From JBIOJM01 sp044450785 (GTDB lineage Bacteria > Planctomycetota > Planctomycetia > Isosphaerales > Isosphaeraceae): a DNA stretch of 24,594 nt. Below the pieces are notes generated by a model that had not been told where the DNA came from, ran no database searches, and saw nothing but the letters and a program-made list of their open reading frames with translations. Where the stretch lies: NCBI GenBank assembly GCA_044450785.1, contig JBIOJM010000132.1, forward strand, positions 1-24,594, written 5' to 3'. The translations under genes were made by a program, and so were the position numbers. Shown one piece after another: positions 1 to 11,750 of the stretch. Positions within the stretch are counted from its first letter, which is position 1; the number at the start of each line of letters is the position of its first letter.

Positions 1-1
1 C

Positions 2-3568
<3,567 letters not shown>

Positions 3569-4133
3569 CGCGGCTCCCTTGACGGTAAACAGGGACATAG
3601 CGCTCATTGAACTTACAGCAGACGGCCAGGCAGGGGAGACTGAAGCCATGCCTCCCTTCGCGGGGTCGCCACAGGAACGTGCACTCGTAACGCTCGGGTG
3701 GCCCAGAAACCACGACGGTGTGCGGGTGCCGAGGTCACAGGGGGCCGCAGATCGGCATCGGCCCAACACGCATACACCGGCCATGTCGACGACGCCTTGC
3801 CTGACCCCTATCGACCCCTCGTGGGTCGAGGGCTTGCAACACGGGAGGTATTATGTCGCGCAGACCGAGATTTGTAGTCGCCCGGGGGGAGCAATCCCGC
3901 AGGGCCACCCGACCCAGGTCCGCCTTGATCGTGGATCTTTTCGCATCGTCGTTATCGGTTCGGCGTGAATGGCTCGCCAACCGCGGGACCCGGCGATATC
4001 TTGGAGGAGGAACCATTAGACACGTCGACTCTGCGGAGGGTCAGTTGCAGGCTGGAGGTGGCACCCGTGGTGGGTCGGAAAAAGCGCGGCGCGGACGGCA
4101 GGAAATCGGTTTTGCATAGCGAGGAGGACTCAG
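3569..4133. other. Intergenic region without a convincing gene
   Basis: About 565 bases separate the kinase stop from the antitoxin-like gene. The best candidate on the plus strand is an 88-codon frame at 3853-4119. It has a strong Shine-Dalgarno (gggaggtatt before the ATG), but its product is Arg/Gly-rich and matches no family I know. Other frames here are equally unconvincing. I see no tRNA, clear terminator or promoter. It may be decayed coding DNA or regulatory sequence. Confidence 0.5.
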
Positions 4134-4439
4134 ATGGACGCAATCAGGGCCATAGTGAGATCGGGTCGACTCGAGCTGGACGCCCCCCCTGACTGGCCCG
4201 AAGGTACCGAGGTGCTGATCGAGCCGATGAATAGCCGCTGGGAGAAGATTGGCATCGATGAATCCGAGTGGAACGACGACCCCACCGGCCTCGCCGATTG
4301 GGAAGCTTGGATCCAGACCATCGAGCCGCTCGAGTTCACGCCCGAAGAATCCGAGAGGATGGCCGAGTTTGATAACAAGATGCGCCTGTACAACCTCGAC
4401 GCGGTCCGGCGCAAGCTGCAAGAAGGGGCTCACGGATGA
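4134..4439 (+). CDS. Small antitoxin-like protein (upstream partner of a broken VapC)
   Basis: A 101-residue acidic protein. The N-terminus (IVRSGRLELDAPPDWPEGTE) reads like the short beta-strand DNA-binding domain of DUF104/AbrB-type antitoxins: strand, turn, 'PEGTEVLIEP'. The C-terminal half is charged and rich in Glu, Asp and Trp, as expected of a segment that wraps a toxin. The ATG has a strong ribosome-binding site (gaggaggactcag). Its stop overlaps the next start as ATGA (4436-4439), the arrangement usual for an antitoxin-toxin operon. The toxin that follows is truncated, so this is probably an orphan antitoxin. The antitoxin role is inferred from context and N-terminal pattern; no partner can be tested here. 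Confidence 0.6.
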   Translation: MDAIRAIVRSGRLELDAPPDWPEGTEVLIEPMNSRWEKIGIDESEWNDDPTGLADWEAWIQTIEPLEFTPEESERMAEFDNKMRLYNLDAVRRKLQEGAHG

Positions 4440-4480
4440 GTCGTTACCTGCTGGATACCGGGATCGCTCGGGCGTTATGA
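4436..4480 (+). pseudogene. vapC-like PIN toxin, truncated after 14 codons
   Basis: The ATG overlaps the stop of the antitoxin-like gene. The product begins MSRYLLDTGIA and then reaches TGA at codon 15. This matches the N-terminal strand of VapC/PIN ribonucleases, where the Asp in LLDT is the first metal ligand. A normal PIN protein is about 130-140 residues, and none of the remaining acidic motifs can be found before the next gene. The homology stops within a few bases of the palindromic repeat that begins at about 4482, so the loss of the toxin is probably tied to insertion or deletion at that repeat. Confidence 0.65.
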
Positions 4481-4483
4481 AGG

Positions 4484-4624
4484 CCCCCTCACCCCATCCC
4501 TCTCCCCACAAGGGGCGAGGGCGACAAGTTAACCCCTTCGCGGAGCCAGTTCAGGACGCCGCGGGCTCTCGTGTCTTACCCTCGCCCCGTCGGGGAGAGG
4601 GTGGCCGAAGGCCGGGTGAGGGGG
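4484..4624. repeat. Palindromic intergenic repeat, copy 1 (about 141 bp)
   Basis: A MITE/REP-like element. The left arm starts ccccctcaccccatccctct and the right arm ends ggccgaaggccgggtgaggg. The arms are imperfect inverted repeats of about 38 bp. The pairing extends one or two bases further out (ggcccc...ggggcc at 4482-4626). A small internal hairpin (ggccgaaggcc) sits in the right arm. A second copy in the same orientation lies at 5211-5350; the two share their outer 40-50 bp almost exactly but differ in the centre. Repeats of this style are common between genes in many GC-rich bacteria and are often mistranslated as short ORFs. Confidence 0.88.
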
Positions 4625-4705
4625 CCGCCAGACTGCGAGAGATCGAACTGTCTGCTGAGGAGCAACGGGCCACGGAATCGATCCAGGCGAGCTTGATCGG
4701 CGGGG

Positions 4706-5083
4706 TCAGACAATCTCGATCCCCAGTGCCAGGAGTAGCCCGAGGATGACACTCTCGCGATTGTGCAGGACGTCATCGTTATCGACACGGAATACCCGCA
4801 ATCCAGCGACTGATTCCAGATAATGCTGGCGTTGTTCGTCTTGAACGCCACGGTCCTGATGGCTCCGACCATCGAGCTCCACAACCAATCCGTGGGACAC
4901 ACAATAGAAATCCACGACATATGGCCCCACAGGGTGTTGACGGCGGAACTTCGCTTCCGCCAATCGGCGGTCCCGAAGCAATCCCCAAAGGGTTTGCTCG
5001 GGGAACGTGGAGTTCTTTCGAAGCTGCCGTGCCCGCGCTTTCATGTGGTCGGACGCGGACTTCGAATGCTTCGGGTCTCTCAT
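4706..5083 (-). CDS. DUF559-type endonuclease-like protein
   Basis: A 125-residue protein of the DUF559 family (PD-(D/E)XK fold, related to very-short-patch-repair endonucleases). Visible motifs, numbered from the ATG at 5083: ARQLRKN near 18-24, the EQTLWGLLRDRRL helix at 29-41, KFRRQHPVGPYVVDFYC at 45-61 with the conserved Asp58, then VVELDG at 67-72 with Glu69 and Asp71, and RVFRVDNDDVL near the end. The frame is open upstream to a TTG at 5137, and an ATG at 5044 is also possible; I chose 5083 because it gives the usual family length. No strong ribosome-binding site is visible. The gene lies between two direct copies of the palindromic repeat and may be cargo of that unit. The cellular role of DUF559 proteins is not established. 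Confidence 0.85.
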   Translation of the reverse strand: MRDPKHSKSASDHMKARARQLRKNSTFPEQTLWGLLRDRRLAEAKFRRQHPVGPYVVDFYCVSHGLVVELDGRSHQDRGVQDEQRQHYLESVAGLRVFRVDNDDVLHNRESVILGLLLALGIEIV

Positions 5084-5210
5084 GTTGCGGGTTCCCGACG
5101 ACTTGGTCTCCGCGCGACCTGACCAGACCAGACACAAGGATGATAATCACATTCGCATCTTGGTTGCGACTGCCGACGTTCGAAGTGGCCACGATCACGG
5201 CACAAGCCGC

Positions 5211-5350
5211 CCCCTCACCCCATCCCTCTCCCCACAAGGGGCGAGGGCGACCACTTAACCCGTTCACCCTGCCAAGTCAGGAGGTCGCGGGCTCTCTCGT
5301 CTTACCCTCGCCCCGTCGGGGAGAGGGTGGCCGAAGGCCGGGTGAGGGGG
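5211..5350. repeat. Palindromic intergenic repeat, copy 2 (140 bp)
   Basis: Same orientation as the copy at 4484-4624. The first 41 bp and last roughly 50 bp are essentially identical to copy 1; the middle 50 bp has diverged. It starts ccccctcaccccatccctct and ends gccgggtgaggggg. It lies only 23 bp beyond the stop of the minus-strand PSD1 gene, so the transcript of that gene would run into its long stem, and it could act as a transcription terminator. Confidence 0.88.
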
Positions 5351-5373
5351 TTCTTGATCTTCATAGTGGAGTT

Positions 5374-7839
5374 TCAGTGCCGTAACAAAAACTCGTTCGA
5401 GTTGATCAGTGCGTGTTGCAGGTCACGTAGGCCGGCCAGCCGGTCCGCCGCCCTGGCGATGTGTTCGAGCGCAAGCGTTTTTTCCTGTTCGGCGGGACGT
5501 CGACTGAGCGTCGCCAGAAAGGCGAGCTCGACCAGTTCGGCGGTGGTCTTCCCTGCCTTCGCGGCCAGCCCCAGCCGGCTCTCGGGCGATTCGATCTTGG
5601 CAATCAGGTCCGCGTTGTTGACCAGGTGGATCACTTGATTGAGACTCGGCTCGGTCTCCCGCGCGCAGTCGCAGGCGTCGTTCCGGACGGGCTTGGTGAA
5701 CGCACGGAGGAACGGGTTGGCGATCTCTCCTTCGGCGATCTCGATCGCGCGCGTGCCCGGCGGATATCCCGGGAACCGCTCGGGAATTCCGGTCGCCGTG
5801 GAGATCGCGTCAAGCACCTGTTCGGCCGTCAGCATCCGGACCACGGCCGACGTGAAGTACCGCTCGGGGTCCGCGCCGTGGGGCGAGGCGTGGGCCGGAG
5901 GCTCGGCGCTCCGTTGATAAGTCGCGGAATTCATGATCAGACGGATCAGGGGCTTGATCCGATACCCGCAGCGCACGAAAGCGCCGGCGAGAGTGCCCAG
6001 GAGATCGGGGTCGGACGGCGGGTTGGAATCGCGGAAGTCGTCCACCGGCTCGACAATGCCACGCCCCATCAGGTGGGCCCACACGCGGTTGGCCGTCGCG
6101 CGGGCGAAGTATCGATTGTCGCCCGCGGTCAACCAGTCCGCGAGGTGGCGCCGGCGGTCGTCGTCCGGGTCGCCCAGGTCGAACGGTTTGCCAAAGGCGT
6201 ATGGGGCTTGCACCTTGCCGCGCGTGGGGTCGGTCACCTCGCCCTCGCCGGCCAGGAAGACCACCTCGTCGTCAAGCCCGAAGCGCTGGCCCTTGAGCCT
6301 TACGCGTGCGAAAAAGGCGGCCAGGCCGTAATAGTCCTTCTGCGTCATCGCTTCGAAGGGATGGTTGTGGCACTTGGCGCACTGGATGCGGACCCCCATG
6401 AAGAGCTGCGCCGCCGACTCGGCCGCGTCTTCCGGTGTGCGCGTGATCCGGTAGAAGTTGGCCGACGGCGTGTGGATCGTGTTCCCCCGGCTGGTCAGGA
6501 CCTCCCGCGCGAACTGGTCGAACGGCCGGTCCAGGGCGAACTGTGTGACCAGATAGCGGTGGAAGTTGTGCACACCCCGCTCGGTGATCGCTTCCCGATT
6601 GCCGCGCATGATGTCGGCCCATTTCATCGCCCAGAAGCTTGCGAACTCGTCGCGTTCCAGCAAGGCATCGATGAGCTTCGATCGCTTGTTCAGGTCGGTC
6701 GAATCGAGGAACCGGGTGACCTCCTCCGGCGTGGGCAAGGCCCCGATGAGGTCGAGGAATGCGCGGCGGAGGAAGATCGGATCCTCGACGCCGCGCGCGG
6801 CGTGGAGCTGAAGCCGGCGGTGCAGGTCGAAGACGTGCCGGTCGATTTCATTAACCACTGCGGGCGGCGCGGCCACGAAGTTCGGGTCGGTCCTCACGTA
6901 CGTGAGCGGAACGGTCTCGATCCGCTCCAGGTAACGCACCAGGATGACGGTCTCGGCCGTCCGACGGAACTCGACCAGGCCCCGAGCGGTCACGGGGGCG
7001 TCGGCCTCGTTGCTGGAGCTGAACACGGCAAGGTCGGTGACGTCCCGCACGGAAGCGTCATCGAAGCGGGCCCGGACCACGAGCTGCTGGCGCGGGCTCG
7101 ACGCATGGAGGTACCGTCGCGAGGGAAAGACTTCGACGCCGGTCAACCGGGTCGCGGACGGCGAGGGACGACACCCCTGCGAGATCCAGTCGTTCAGCAG
7201 CTTGTACGCGGCGGCGTCTTTCTGGAACCGTCGCCCCCCTTGATGCGGGACGCGGAGGGTCGCCTTCTTGAGGATGAGGCTTGCCGGCGGGTCGAAGACA
7301 TCGGTGCGCCGGCCGAACGCCTCCCGCGTCAACGTCACGTGGTCGAGCTCGGGGTCGAACCCGCGCAGGCTGAGCCGGAAACCCCCCTTTCCTTGAGGCG
7401 AGCCGTGGCAGGCCCCCTGGTTGCAGCCGCCGCGTGCGAGCGCCGCCACGACCTCAGTCCGGAAGTCGACCGGCGGCTCCGGTCCGTAACGTGCGACGCG
7501 CACCCGCGCCCGCTGCTCATGCCCGGCGTAACGGACCACCAGGGTGACCTCGCCCCGCCCGCGCGGTGAGACCACGCCGCCGGGGCTGACCGTCGCGACC
7601 GCGGGGTCGAGGCTCTTGTACGTGGCCAGCGCGGTCAGGTCGGATTCGAGCGAGGATCGATGGCGCCCCGTGACCAGGACCCGCTGGGTGGCCCTGCTGT
7701 CGTGCAGGACGATCTCCGTGGGCTGCACCGTGATCGCGTCGACGGAGGGGAGGGGCAGATCGGCGCGGGCGTTCGCGACGGTGAAAACAGCGATCAACCC
7801 GCTGAAAGCCAGGGCAGTGTGTCTCGACCGCAAGATCAA
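5374..7839 (-). CDS. DUF1549/DUF1553 (PSD1-type) protein with Ig-like and cytochrome-like motifs
   Basis: A secreted planctomycete-type protein of 821 residues. Order: signal peptide at about 1-26 (cleavage near NARA-DLP); Big_2-like domain at about 30-115; cytochrome-like segment GGCNQGACHG with Cys139, Cys144 and His145 (Cx4CH); a second Big_2-like region at about 230-315; DUF1549 at about 325-530, including CAKCHNHP (Cys487, Cys490, His491, a CxxCH motif that may bind haem); DUF1553 at about 570-820, ending LINSNEFLLRH as the family does. Length is normal. The start is a TTG overlapping the stop of the upstream PPC gene by four bases (TTGA), with aaaggggg as ribosome-binding site, so translation is probably coupled. 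The biochemical role of these families is unknown; redox or surface functions are guesses. Confidence 0.92.
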   Translation of the reverse strand: MILRSRHTALAFSGLIAVFTVANARADLPLPSVDAITVQPTEIVLHDSRATQRVLVTGRHRSSLESDLTALATYKSLDPAVATVSPGGVVSPRGRGEVTLVVRYAGHEQRARVRVARYGPEPPVDFRTEVVAALARGGCNQGACHGSPQGKGGFRLSLRGFDPELDHVTLTREAFGRRTDVFDPPASLILKKATLRVPHQGGRRFQKDAAAYKLLNDWISQGCRPSPSATRLTGVEVFPSRRYLHASSPRQQLVVRARFDDASVRDVTDLAVFSSSNEADAPVTARGLVEFRRTAETVILVRYLERIETVPLTYVRTDPNFVAAPPAVVNEIDRHVFDLHRRLQLHAARGVEDPIFLRRAFLDLIGALPTPEEVTRFLDSTDLNKRSKLIDALLERDEFASFWAMKWADIMRGNREAITERGVHNFHRYLVTQFALDRPFDQFAREVLTSRGNTIHTPSANFYRITRTPEDAAESAAQLFMGVRIQCAKCHNHPFEAMTQKDYYGLAAFFARVRLKGQRFGLDDEVVFLAGEGEVTDPTRGKVQAPYAFGKPFDLGDPDDDRRRHLADWLTAGDNRYFARATANRVWAHLMGRGIVEPVDDFRDSNPPSDPDLLGTLAGAFVRCGYRIKPLIRLIMNSATYQRSAEPPAHASPHGADPERYFTSAVVRMLTAEQVLDAISTATGIPERFPGYPPGTRAIEIAEGEIANPFLRAFTKPVRNDACDCARETEPSLNQVIHLVNNADLIAKIESPESRLGLAAKAGKTTAELVELAFLATLSRRPAEQEKTLALEHIARAADRLAGLRDLQHALINSNEFLLRH

Positions 7840-10187
7840 GATCGGCCCCCTTTCGGCGCGACAACCACCACCTCGATGGGTTTGCCCGTCACGGCCTCAT
7901 CGAACTTCGAGACGCGTGCCGATCCGGATAATGCGACGCGATAGACCCCCGGCTTCGTTCCGGGCGGCACCATGATCTTCATCGCCGCGCGATCGACGGC
8001 TGAGGCGATCTCCACGACAGCGGGCAGATTCCATCCCCCGTCGCCCGACGGCCGGATTGTGATCGGACCCGTGAACGGCGGGACTCGGTTCGCACGAATG
8101 GCCACTGACGCGCTTTCTCCGGCCCCGATTTCGAGGCGCTGCGGCTCGGCCGACGGCTCGTATGCGACCTGCATCCTCAGCTCGAACGTGCGGGTCAGAT
8201 CCACGGTGCGGCCTTCATGACCGGCGTGTGCCGTGACCGTGACGCGGTGTTTGCGAAGTTCCGAGTTCACCCCGGACCGGAGGACGCCCGCGACGGTGGT
8301 CCGATCGCGCGTCGCGGGGGGCATCTCGGCCTTGACGCGAGGCTTCTGGAGGTTCAAGGGTTCCAGAGTGCCGCCGCGGGCGACGAACGTGATCGGTGTG
8401 TCGAACCCGGCCACGCGGGTGGTCTCCAGGCGGAACGTCGCCTCCAGGTAGCGCGGCAGGAGGACCGAACGGTCGGGCAGCTCGAACGTAAAGGGCGAAG
8501 GGGGCGTGACCAGGATCGCGATCCGGTCGCTCAGAGTCGGGGGCAACCGCCGCTGGTCCTCGCGCAGCTCGAAGGGTTCGCCATGCGGACCACGCCCGGT
8601 GGGCAGGCGATCGATCAACGGCAAGGTCATGGCGATGGCGGTGCGCTCCCGGCCGCCGGTCTCCAGCCGCGCCACCACTTGAACCGAATAGAGTCCCTCA
8701 GGCACGGAACCGGCGACCGAGATGGCGTTATCGACCTCGGTCTCGCCCGCGCGAATGACGTTGGTTCGAAGGGCCATTCCTGACGGAGCCCCCCGAAGTT
8801 CCAGGGCGATCGGTCCGCCGAAATCAGTGCGGCTGAGGCTCAAGGGCAAAGGCTGATGGGAAAAACGTGGGATCGCCAGGCTGGACGCATCGGCGACGAG
8901 CTGGACGGTCGGCTCGCGCAAGGCGATCGTGATTCGATACACGTACTCGGGCCCGCCTTCACCGGTCAGGCTCCGCACGAGCAGGACGTGCCGGCCCTTT
9001 GACTTCGCCTCGATCTCGAGGTTGGCCGCGCCGTCCGGGAGCGTATCAAGACGATTGATGGTCTTGCCGCCCGGGTCGAGCAGAGAGATGTCGAGGTCGG
9101 CGGGTGATCCCAGCGGACGGCACTCGAAAAGTGCGGTCAACCGCTGTCCGGCGGCCAGCTCGACCGCGAAGGCGTCGCGATCATCGGGCGTCGCGATCGC
9201 GCCGTGCAGGACGCTCGGGATCGGGGCAAACGAGGCGTTTGCGGGCGTGTCGTCGGGCTCGTGCTCCAATGTGTTCGGATAGGGAGAGACCTCCAGGGGA
9301 ACCCAGGCCGAGGCCTGGTCGCCGGTCCGCCGAAGCTCCTGGAAATAGCTCCCGGGGGCCGTATCCTTGGGAACCGCGACCCGCTGTGTGAAGCCATCAT
9401 TCCCTGGCACGCTTAGCTCGAGGGCGTCTCCCGCCCGGATGGTCGACGGCGAGGCCACCCGCCCCTCCGGGAAACGGCCGACACGCAACACATACACCAG
9501 GTGGTCCGACCCGCGGAACCGCGTGTCGTGGACCTCGACCGTGTAGGTACCCGCTTTCTCGAACAAGTGCGCGAATCGGCAGTCGAACATCAGGCCGACG
9601 TCGTTGTCGCGCTCGACGACCACTCGGCCCCGCGCGTCCTTGATGGTGACGACCGGATCGAAGTCCTGACCCAGCCGGCTGCCGACCACCTCGAACGAGA
9701 TTCGCTCCCCGGCTGCCACTTCGATGGCATAGCGGTCAACGTCGGCCGTGTTGGCCCTCCCCACAACGGCCACGGGCCAGCTCAAATGTTGTGGCCCCGC
9801 CGATCCGGGGAGCGACTCCCGCTCGGCGACCGCCCTCAGATCATCGATCAGGAACAATTTGACATTGCTGAGACCGCCGCGCGTCGCCAGCCGCAGGCCG
9901 TAAAGGCCGAGTGGGGCGTCCGGTCGGACCTTCACGTCGAAGGAGGCCCGATCCTCCCGGCTGGGCTCGACCAGCGTCGCCACGACATTCGTCGCGGGAA
10001 GAGACGTCCACAAGCCCGTCGCGCCCCGCAGCTCCGAGCCGACCAGCGTCACACGGACTGTCTTGCCCCGCGAGAGGATGGGAGGCGATAGATGCTCCAC
10101 GAACGACCCGCCCAGGGCCTGGGCCGCGCACGCCCACAACCCGAACACGGCCAGCAGAACGCGCAACACTCTATGGAATTCACGCAT
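7836..10187 (-). CDS. Secreted PPC-domain protein
   Basis: An exported protein of 783 residues. The ATG at 10187 is preferred over an in-frame TTG at 10205, because an aggatc Shine-Dalgarno precedes it and a normal signal peptide (hydrophobic LRVLLAVFGLWACAAQA) follows at once. Two PPC-like beta-sandwich domains can be seen, at about 135-240 (ADVDRYAIEVAAGERISFEV ... GTYTVEVHD) and about 315-420 (DDRDAFAVELAAGQRLTALF ... GRHVLLVRSL). The remainder is beta-rich, repetitive and Ig-like, with no catalytic motif I recognise. PPC domains are usually accessory modules of secreted enzymes; in planctomycetes such stand-alone proteins often sit beside DUF1549/DUF1553 genes. It overlaps the downstream PSD1 gene by four bases and is the first gene of that operon. 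Confidence 0.88.
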   Translation of the reverse strand: MREFHRVLRVLLAVFGLWACAAQALGGSFVEHLSPPILSRGKTVRVTLVGSELRGATGLWTSLPATNVVATLVEPSREDRASFDVKVRPDAPLGLYGLRLATRGGLSNVKLFLIDDLRAVAERESLPGSAGPQHLSWPVAVVGRANTADVDRYAIEVAAGERISFEVVGSRLGQDFDPVVTIKDARGRVVVERDNDVGLMFDCRFAHLFEKAGTYTVEVHDTRFRGSDHLVYVLRVGRFPEGRVASPSTIRAGDALELSVPGNDGFTQRVAVPKDTAPGSYFQELRRTGDQASAWVPLEVSPYPNTLEHEPDDTPANASFAPIPSVLHGAIATPDDRDAFAVELAAGQRLTALFECRPLGSPADLDISLLDPGGKTINRLDTLPDGAANLEIEAKSKGRHVLLVRSLTGEGGPEYVYRITIALREPTVQLVADASSLAIPRFSHQPLPLSLSRTDFGGPIALELRGAPSGMALRTNVIRAGETEVDNAISVAGSVPEGLYSVQVVARLETGGRERTAIAMTLPLIDRLPTGRGPHGEPFELREDQRRLPPTLSDRIAILVTPPSPFTFELPDRSVLLPRYLEATFRLETTRVAGFDTPITFVARGGTLEPLNLQKPRVKAEMPPATRDRTTVAGVLRSGVNSELRKHRVTVTAHAGHEGRTVDLTRTFELRMQVAYEPSAEPQRLEIGAGESASVAIRANRVPPFTGPITIRPSGDGGWNLPAVVEIASAVDRAAMKIMVPPGTKPGVYRVALSGSARVSKFDEAVTGKPIEVVVVAPKGGRS

Positions 10188-10290
10188 GGCGATCCTGGGC
10201 GACAATCAAAAATTGTAAAACAGATGCTTGAGAAAAGTTCCACCCTTGGAGTATCGTACGTAGATCGCGGCAATGCAAGATGTGGCACCA

Positions 10291-10337
10291 CTGAACACTG
10301 AACACTGAACACTGAACCCTGAACCCTGAACCCTGGA
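10291..10337. repeat. Heptamer tandem repeat CTGAACA/CTGAACC
   Basis: Three CTGAACA units (10291-10311) are followed without a gap by three CTGAACC units (10312-10332) and a partial ctgga. The array lies in the divergent region between the PPC gene and the intact DUF1501 gene, ending 10 bp before the ATG of the latter. The two variants are segregated into blocks. It resembles the short heptanucleotide repeats (STRR) described in cyanobacteria. No function is evident. Confidence 0.95.
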
Positions 10338-10347
10338 CACAACTGAG

Positions 10348-11739
10348 ATGATCCGTCTCATGGGACCGACGACGAGGTTTTGCGACGGACTGAGCCGGCG
10401 CGAGCTTCTGCGGATCGGGGGTCTCTCCCTCGGTAGTTTGGGTCTGCCGGGTCTGCTCGACCGGCGATCGGCGGCGGCCGGGGCGGCCCGGAGCTTCGGT
10501 CGGGCCAAGAACTGCATTGTCCTGTTCCTTTCGGGTGGGGCTTCGCACCACGACACGTTCGACCCGAAGCCCGGCGCGCCGGCGGAGATTCGCGGCGAGT
10601 TCGACACGATTGCCACGGCACTTCCGGGCATTCGGTTCACGAAGTATCTGCCCCGCACCGCCAAGCTCATGAAGCACATCGCCCTGGTGCGCTCGATGAC
10701 TCACACGTCGTCGGGGCACGCCACAGGTGGTTACGCCATGTTCACGGGTCAGACGTATCCGAAGACGGAGAGTGACGCGAATTTCATGGGGCGCCAGGAG
10801 GCGCCGCACATCGGTTCGGCACTGGCGAAGATCGCCCCGGGCCCGGGGCCGATGTTCCCCTTCATCCTGGTCCCGCGCCGGCTCGACGCCGGCAGCGGCC
10901 GTCGCGCCGGTCAGTGGGGCGGTTCCCTCGGCAGCAAGTACGACCCGATGCAGACGGGCGGCGATCCGAACCGCGACGACTTCCGGCTGGAGAACCTTCC
11001 GCTCCTGCCGAACGCGCCCCGGCCGGTTCTCAAGCGGCGGCTGCGACTGGTCGATCAACTCAACCTGCAGACGCGCTACCTCAAGGAGACCGCGCCGGCC
11101 CTCGCGCTGAAGCAGAGCCAGGAGAAGGCCCTCGACGTCATCGGCTCGGAGGCGGTCCGGCGGGCGGTCGACCTCTCGTCGGCCGACCCCGACCTCCGCG
11201 CACGATACGGTCGGAACTTTTTCGGTCAGTCGGTCCTGCTCGGACGCCGGCTGTTGGACGCGGGGGCACGGCTGGTCCAGGTCAACTGGCTGCGGACCCA
11301 GGGGGCCAAAGGCTACGCCTGGGACAGTCACCGCGAGAACTTCGAAGCCCTGCGGGAGGACCTGATCCCTCCCTTCGATCAGGCGTTTGCCGCCTTGATG
11401 ACCGACCTGGAATCGAGCGGCCAGCTCGACGAGACCTTGGTGGTCGTCTCGACCGAGTTCGGTCGCACGCCCAAGGTGACCCTGGCCACCGGCGGGCGTG
11501 AGCACTGGCCGCACGCCTTCTCCGTCCTGCTCGCCGGCGGCGGCATCCAGGGCGGTCAAGTGTACGGCGCATCCGACCGGATCGGGGCTTACCCGGCCGA
11601 TGCTCCGGTCACGCCCGGCGACTTGATGGCCACCATCTGCCAGTGTCTCGGTGTGGATCCGCACATGGAGCTGCACGACCAGTTCGACCGCCCGATGACG
11701 CTCTGCAAAGGCAACCCGATCGCGAGTCTGCTCGCCTGA
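10348..11739 (+). CDS. DUF1501 protein, Tat-exported, intact
   Basis: A 463-residue protein of the DUF1501 family, which is related to the sulfatase/alkaline phosphatase fold. An N-terminal twin-arginine signal is visible: LSRRELLRIGG at 15-25, followed by a Gly/Leu-rich hydrophobic stretch. Conserved family motifs are FLSGGASHHDTFDPKPGAP (about 60-78), a WDSHREN segment (about 325-331), STEFGRTP (about 369-376) and GREHWPHAF (about 382-390), which carry the likely metal ligands. Length is normal. The ATG at 10348 has only a weak Shine-Dalgarno (ctgag). It is divergent from the PPC/PSD1 operon and convergent with a second DUF1501 gene 11 bp downstream. Enzymatic activity has not been established for the family; hydrolase function is inference from fold. 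Confidence 0.92.
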   Translation: MIRLMGPTTRFCDGLSRRELLRIGGLSLGSLGLPGLLDRRSAAAGAARSFGRAKNCIVLFLSGGASHHDTFDPKPGAPAEIRGEFDTIATALPGIRFTKYLPRTAKLMKHIALVRSMTHTSSGHATGGYAMFTGQTYPKTESDANFMGRQEAPHIGSALAKIAPGPGPMFPFILVPRRLDAGSGRRAGQWGGSLGSKYDPMQTGGDPNRDDFRLENLPLLPNAPRPVLKRRLRLVDQLNLQTRYLKETAPALALKQSQEKALDVIGSEAVRRAVDLSSADPDLRARYGRNFFGQSVLLGRRLLDAGARLVQVNWLRTQGAKGYAWDSHRENFEALREDLIPPFDQAFAALMTDLESSGQLDETLVVVSTEFGRTPKVTLATGGREHWPHAFSVLLAGGGIQGGQVYGASDRIGAYPADAPVTPGDLMATICQCLGVDPHMELHDQFDRPMTLCKGNPIASLLA

Positions 11740-11750
11740 TCGATTCGAGC

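Noticed and set aside
3848..3858. aggtattatgt, also found at about 16966-16976
   Set aside because: An 11-base match without similar flanks; the copy at 16966 is part of the TetR promoter and the copy at 3848 has no palindrome or -35 element.
3853..4119. An 88-codon frame with a strong Shine-Dalgarno
   Set aside because: Arg/Gly-rich product with no family resemblance; kept only as a remark in the intergenic entry.
4249..4749. A 166-codon plus-strand frame running through repeat copy 1
   Set aside because: It overlaps the antitoxin gene out of frame and then translates the palindromic repeat (SPHPSPHKGRGR-type peptide), a known source of false ORFs.
5461..7569. A 702-codon open frame on the plus strand, antisense to the PSD1 gene
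   Set aside because: It is a high-GC shadow: the minus strand carries recognisable DUF1549/DUF1553 motifs, and the antisense product has none.
10202..10216. acaat-caaaa-attgt inverted repeat in the divergent region
   Set aside because: Only 5-bp AT-rich arms; not distinguishable from chance.
10180..11676. A 498-codon minus-strand frame opposite the intact DUF1501 gene
   Set aside because: It is antisense to a clear gene and its end translates the heptamer repeat (VQGSGFRVQ-type peptides).
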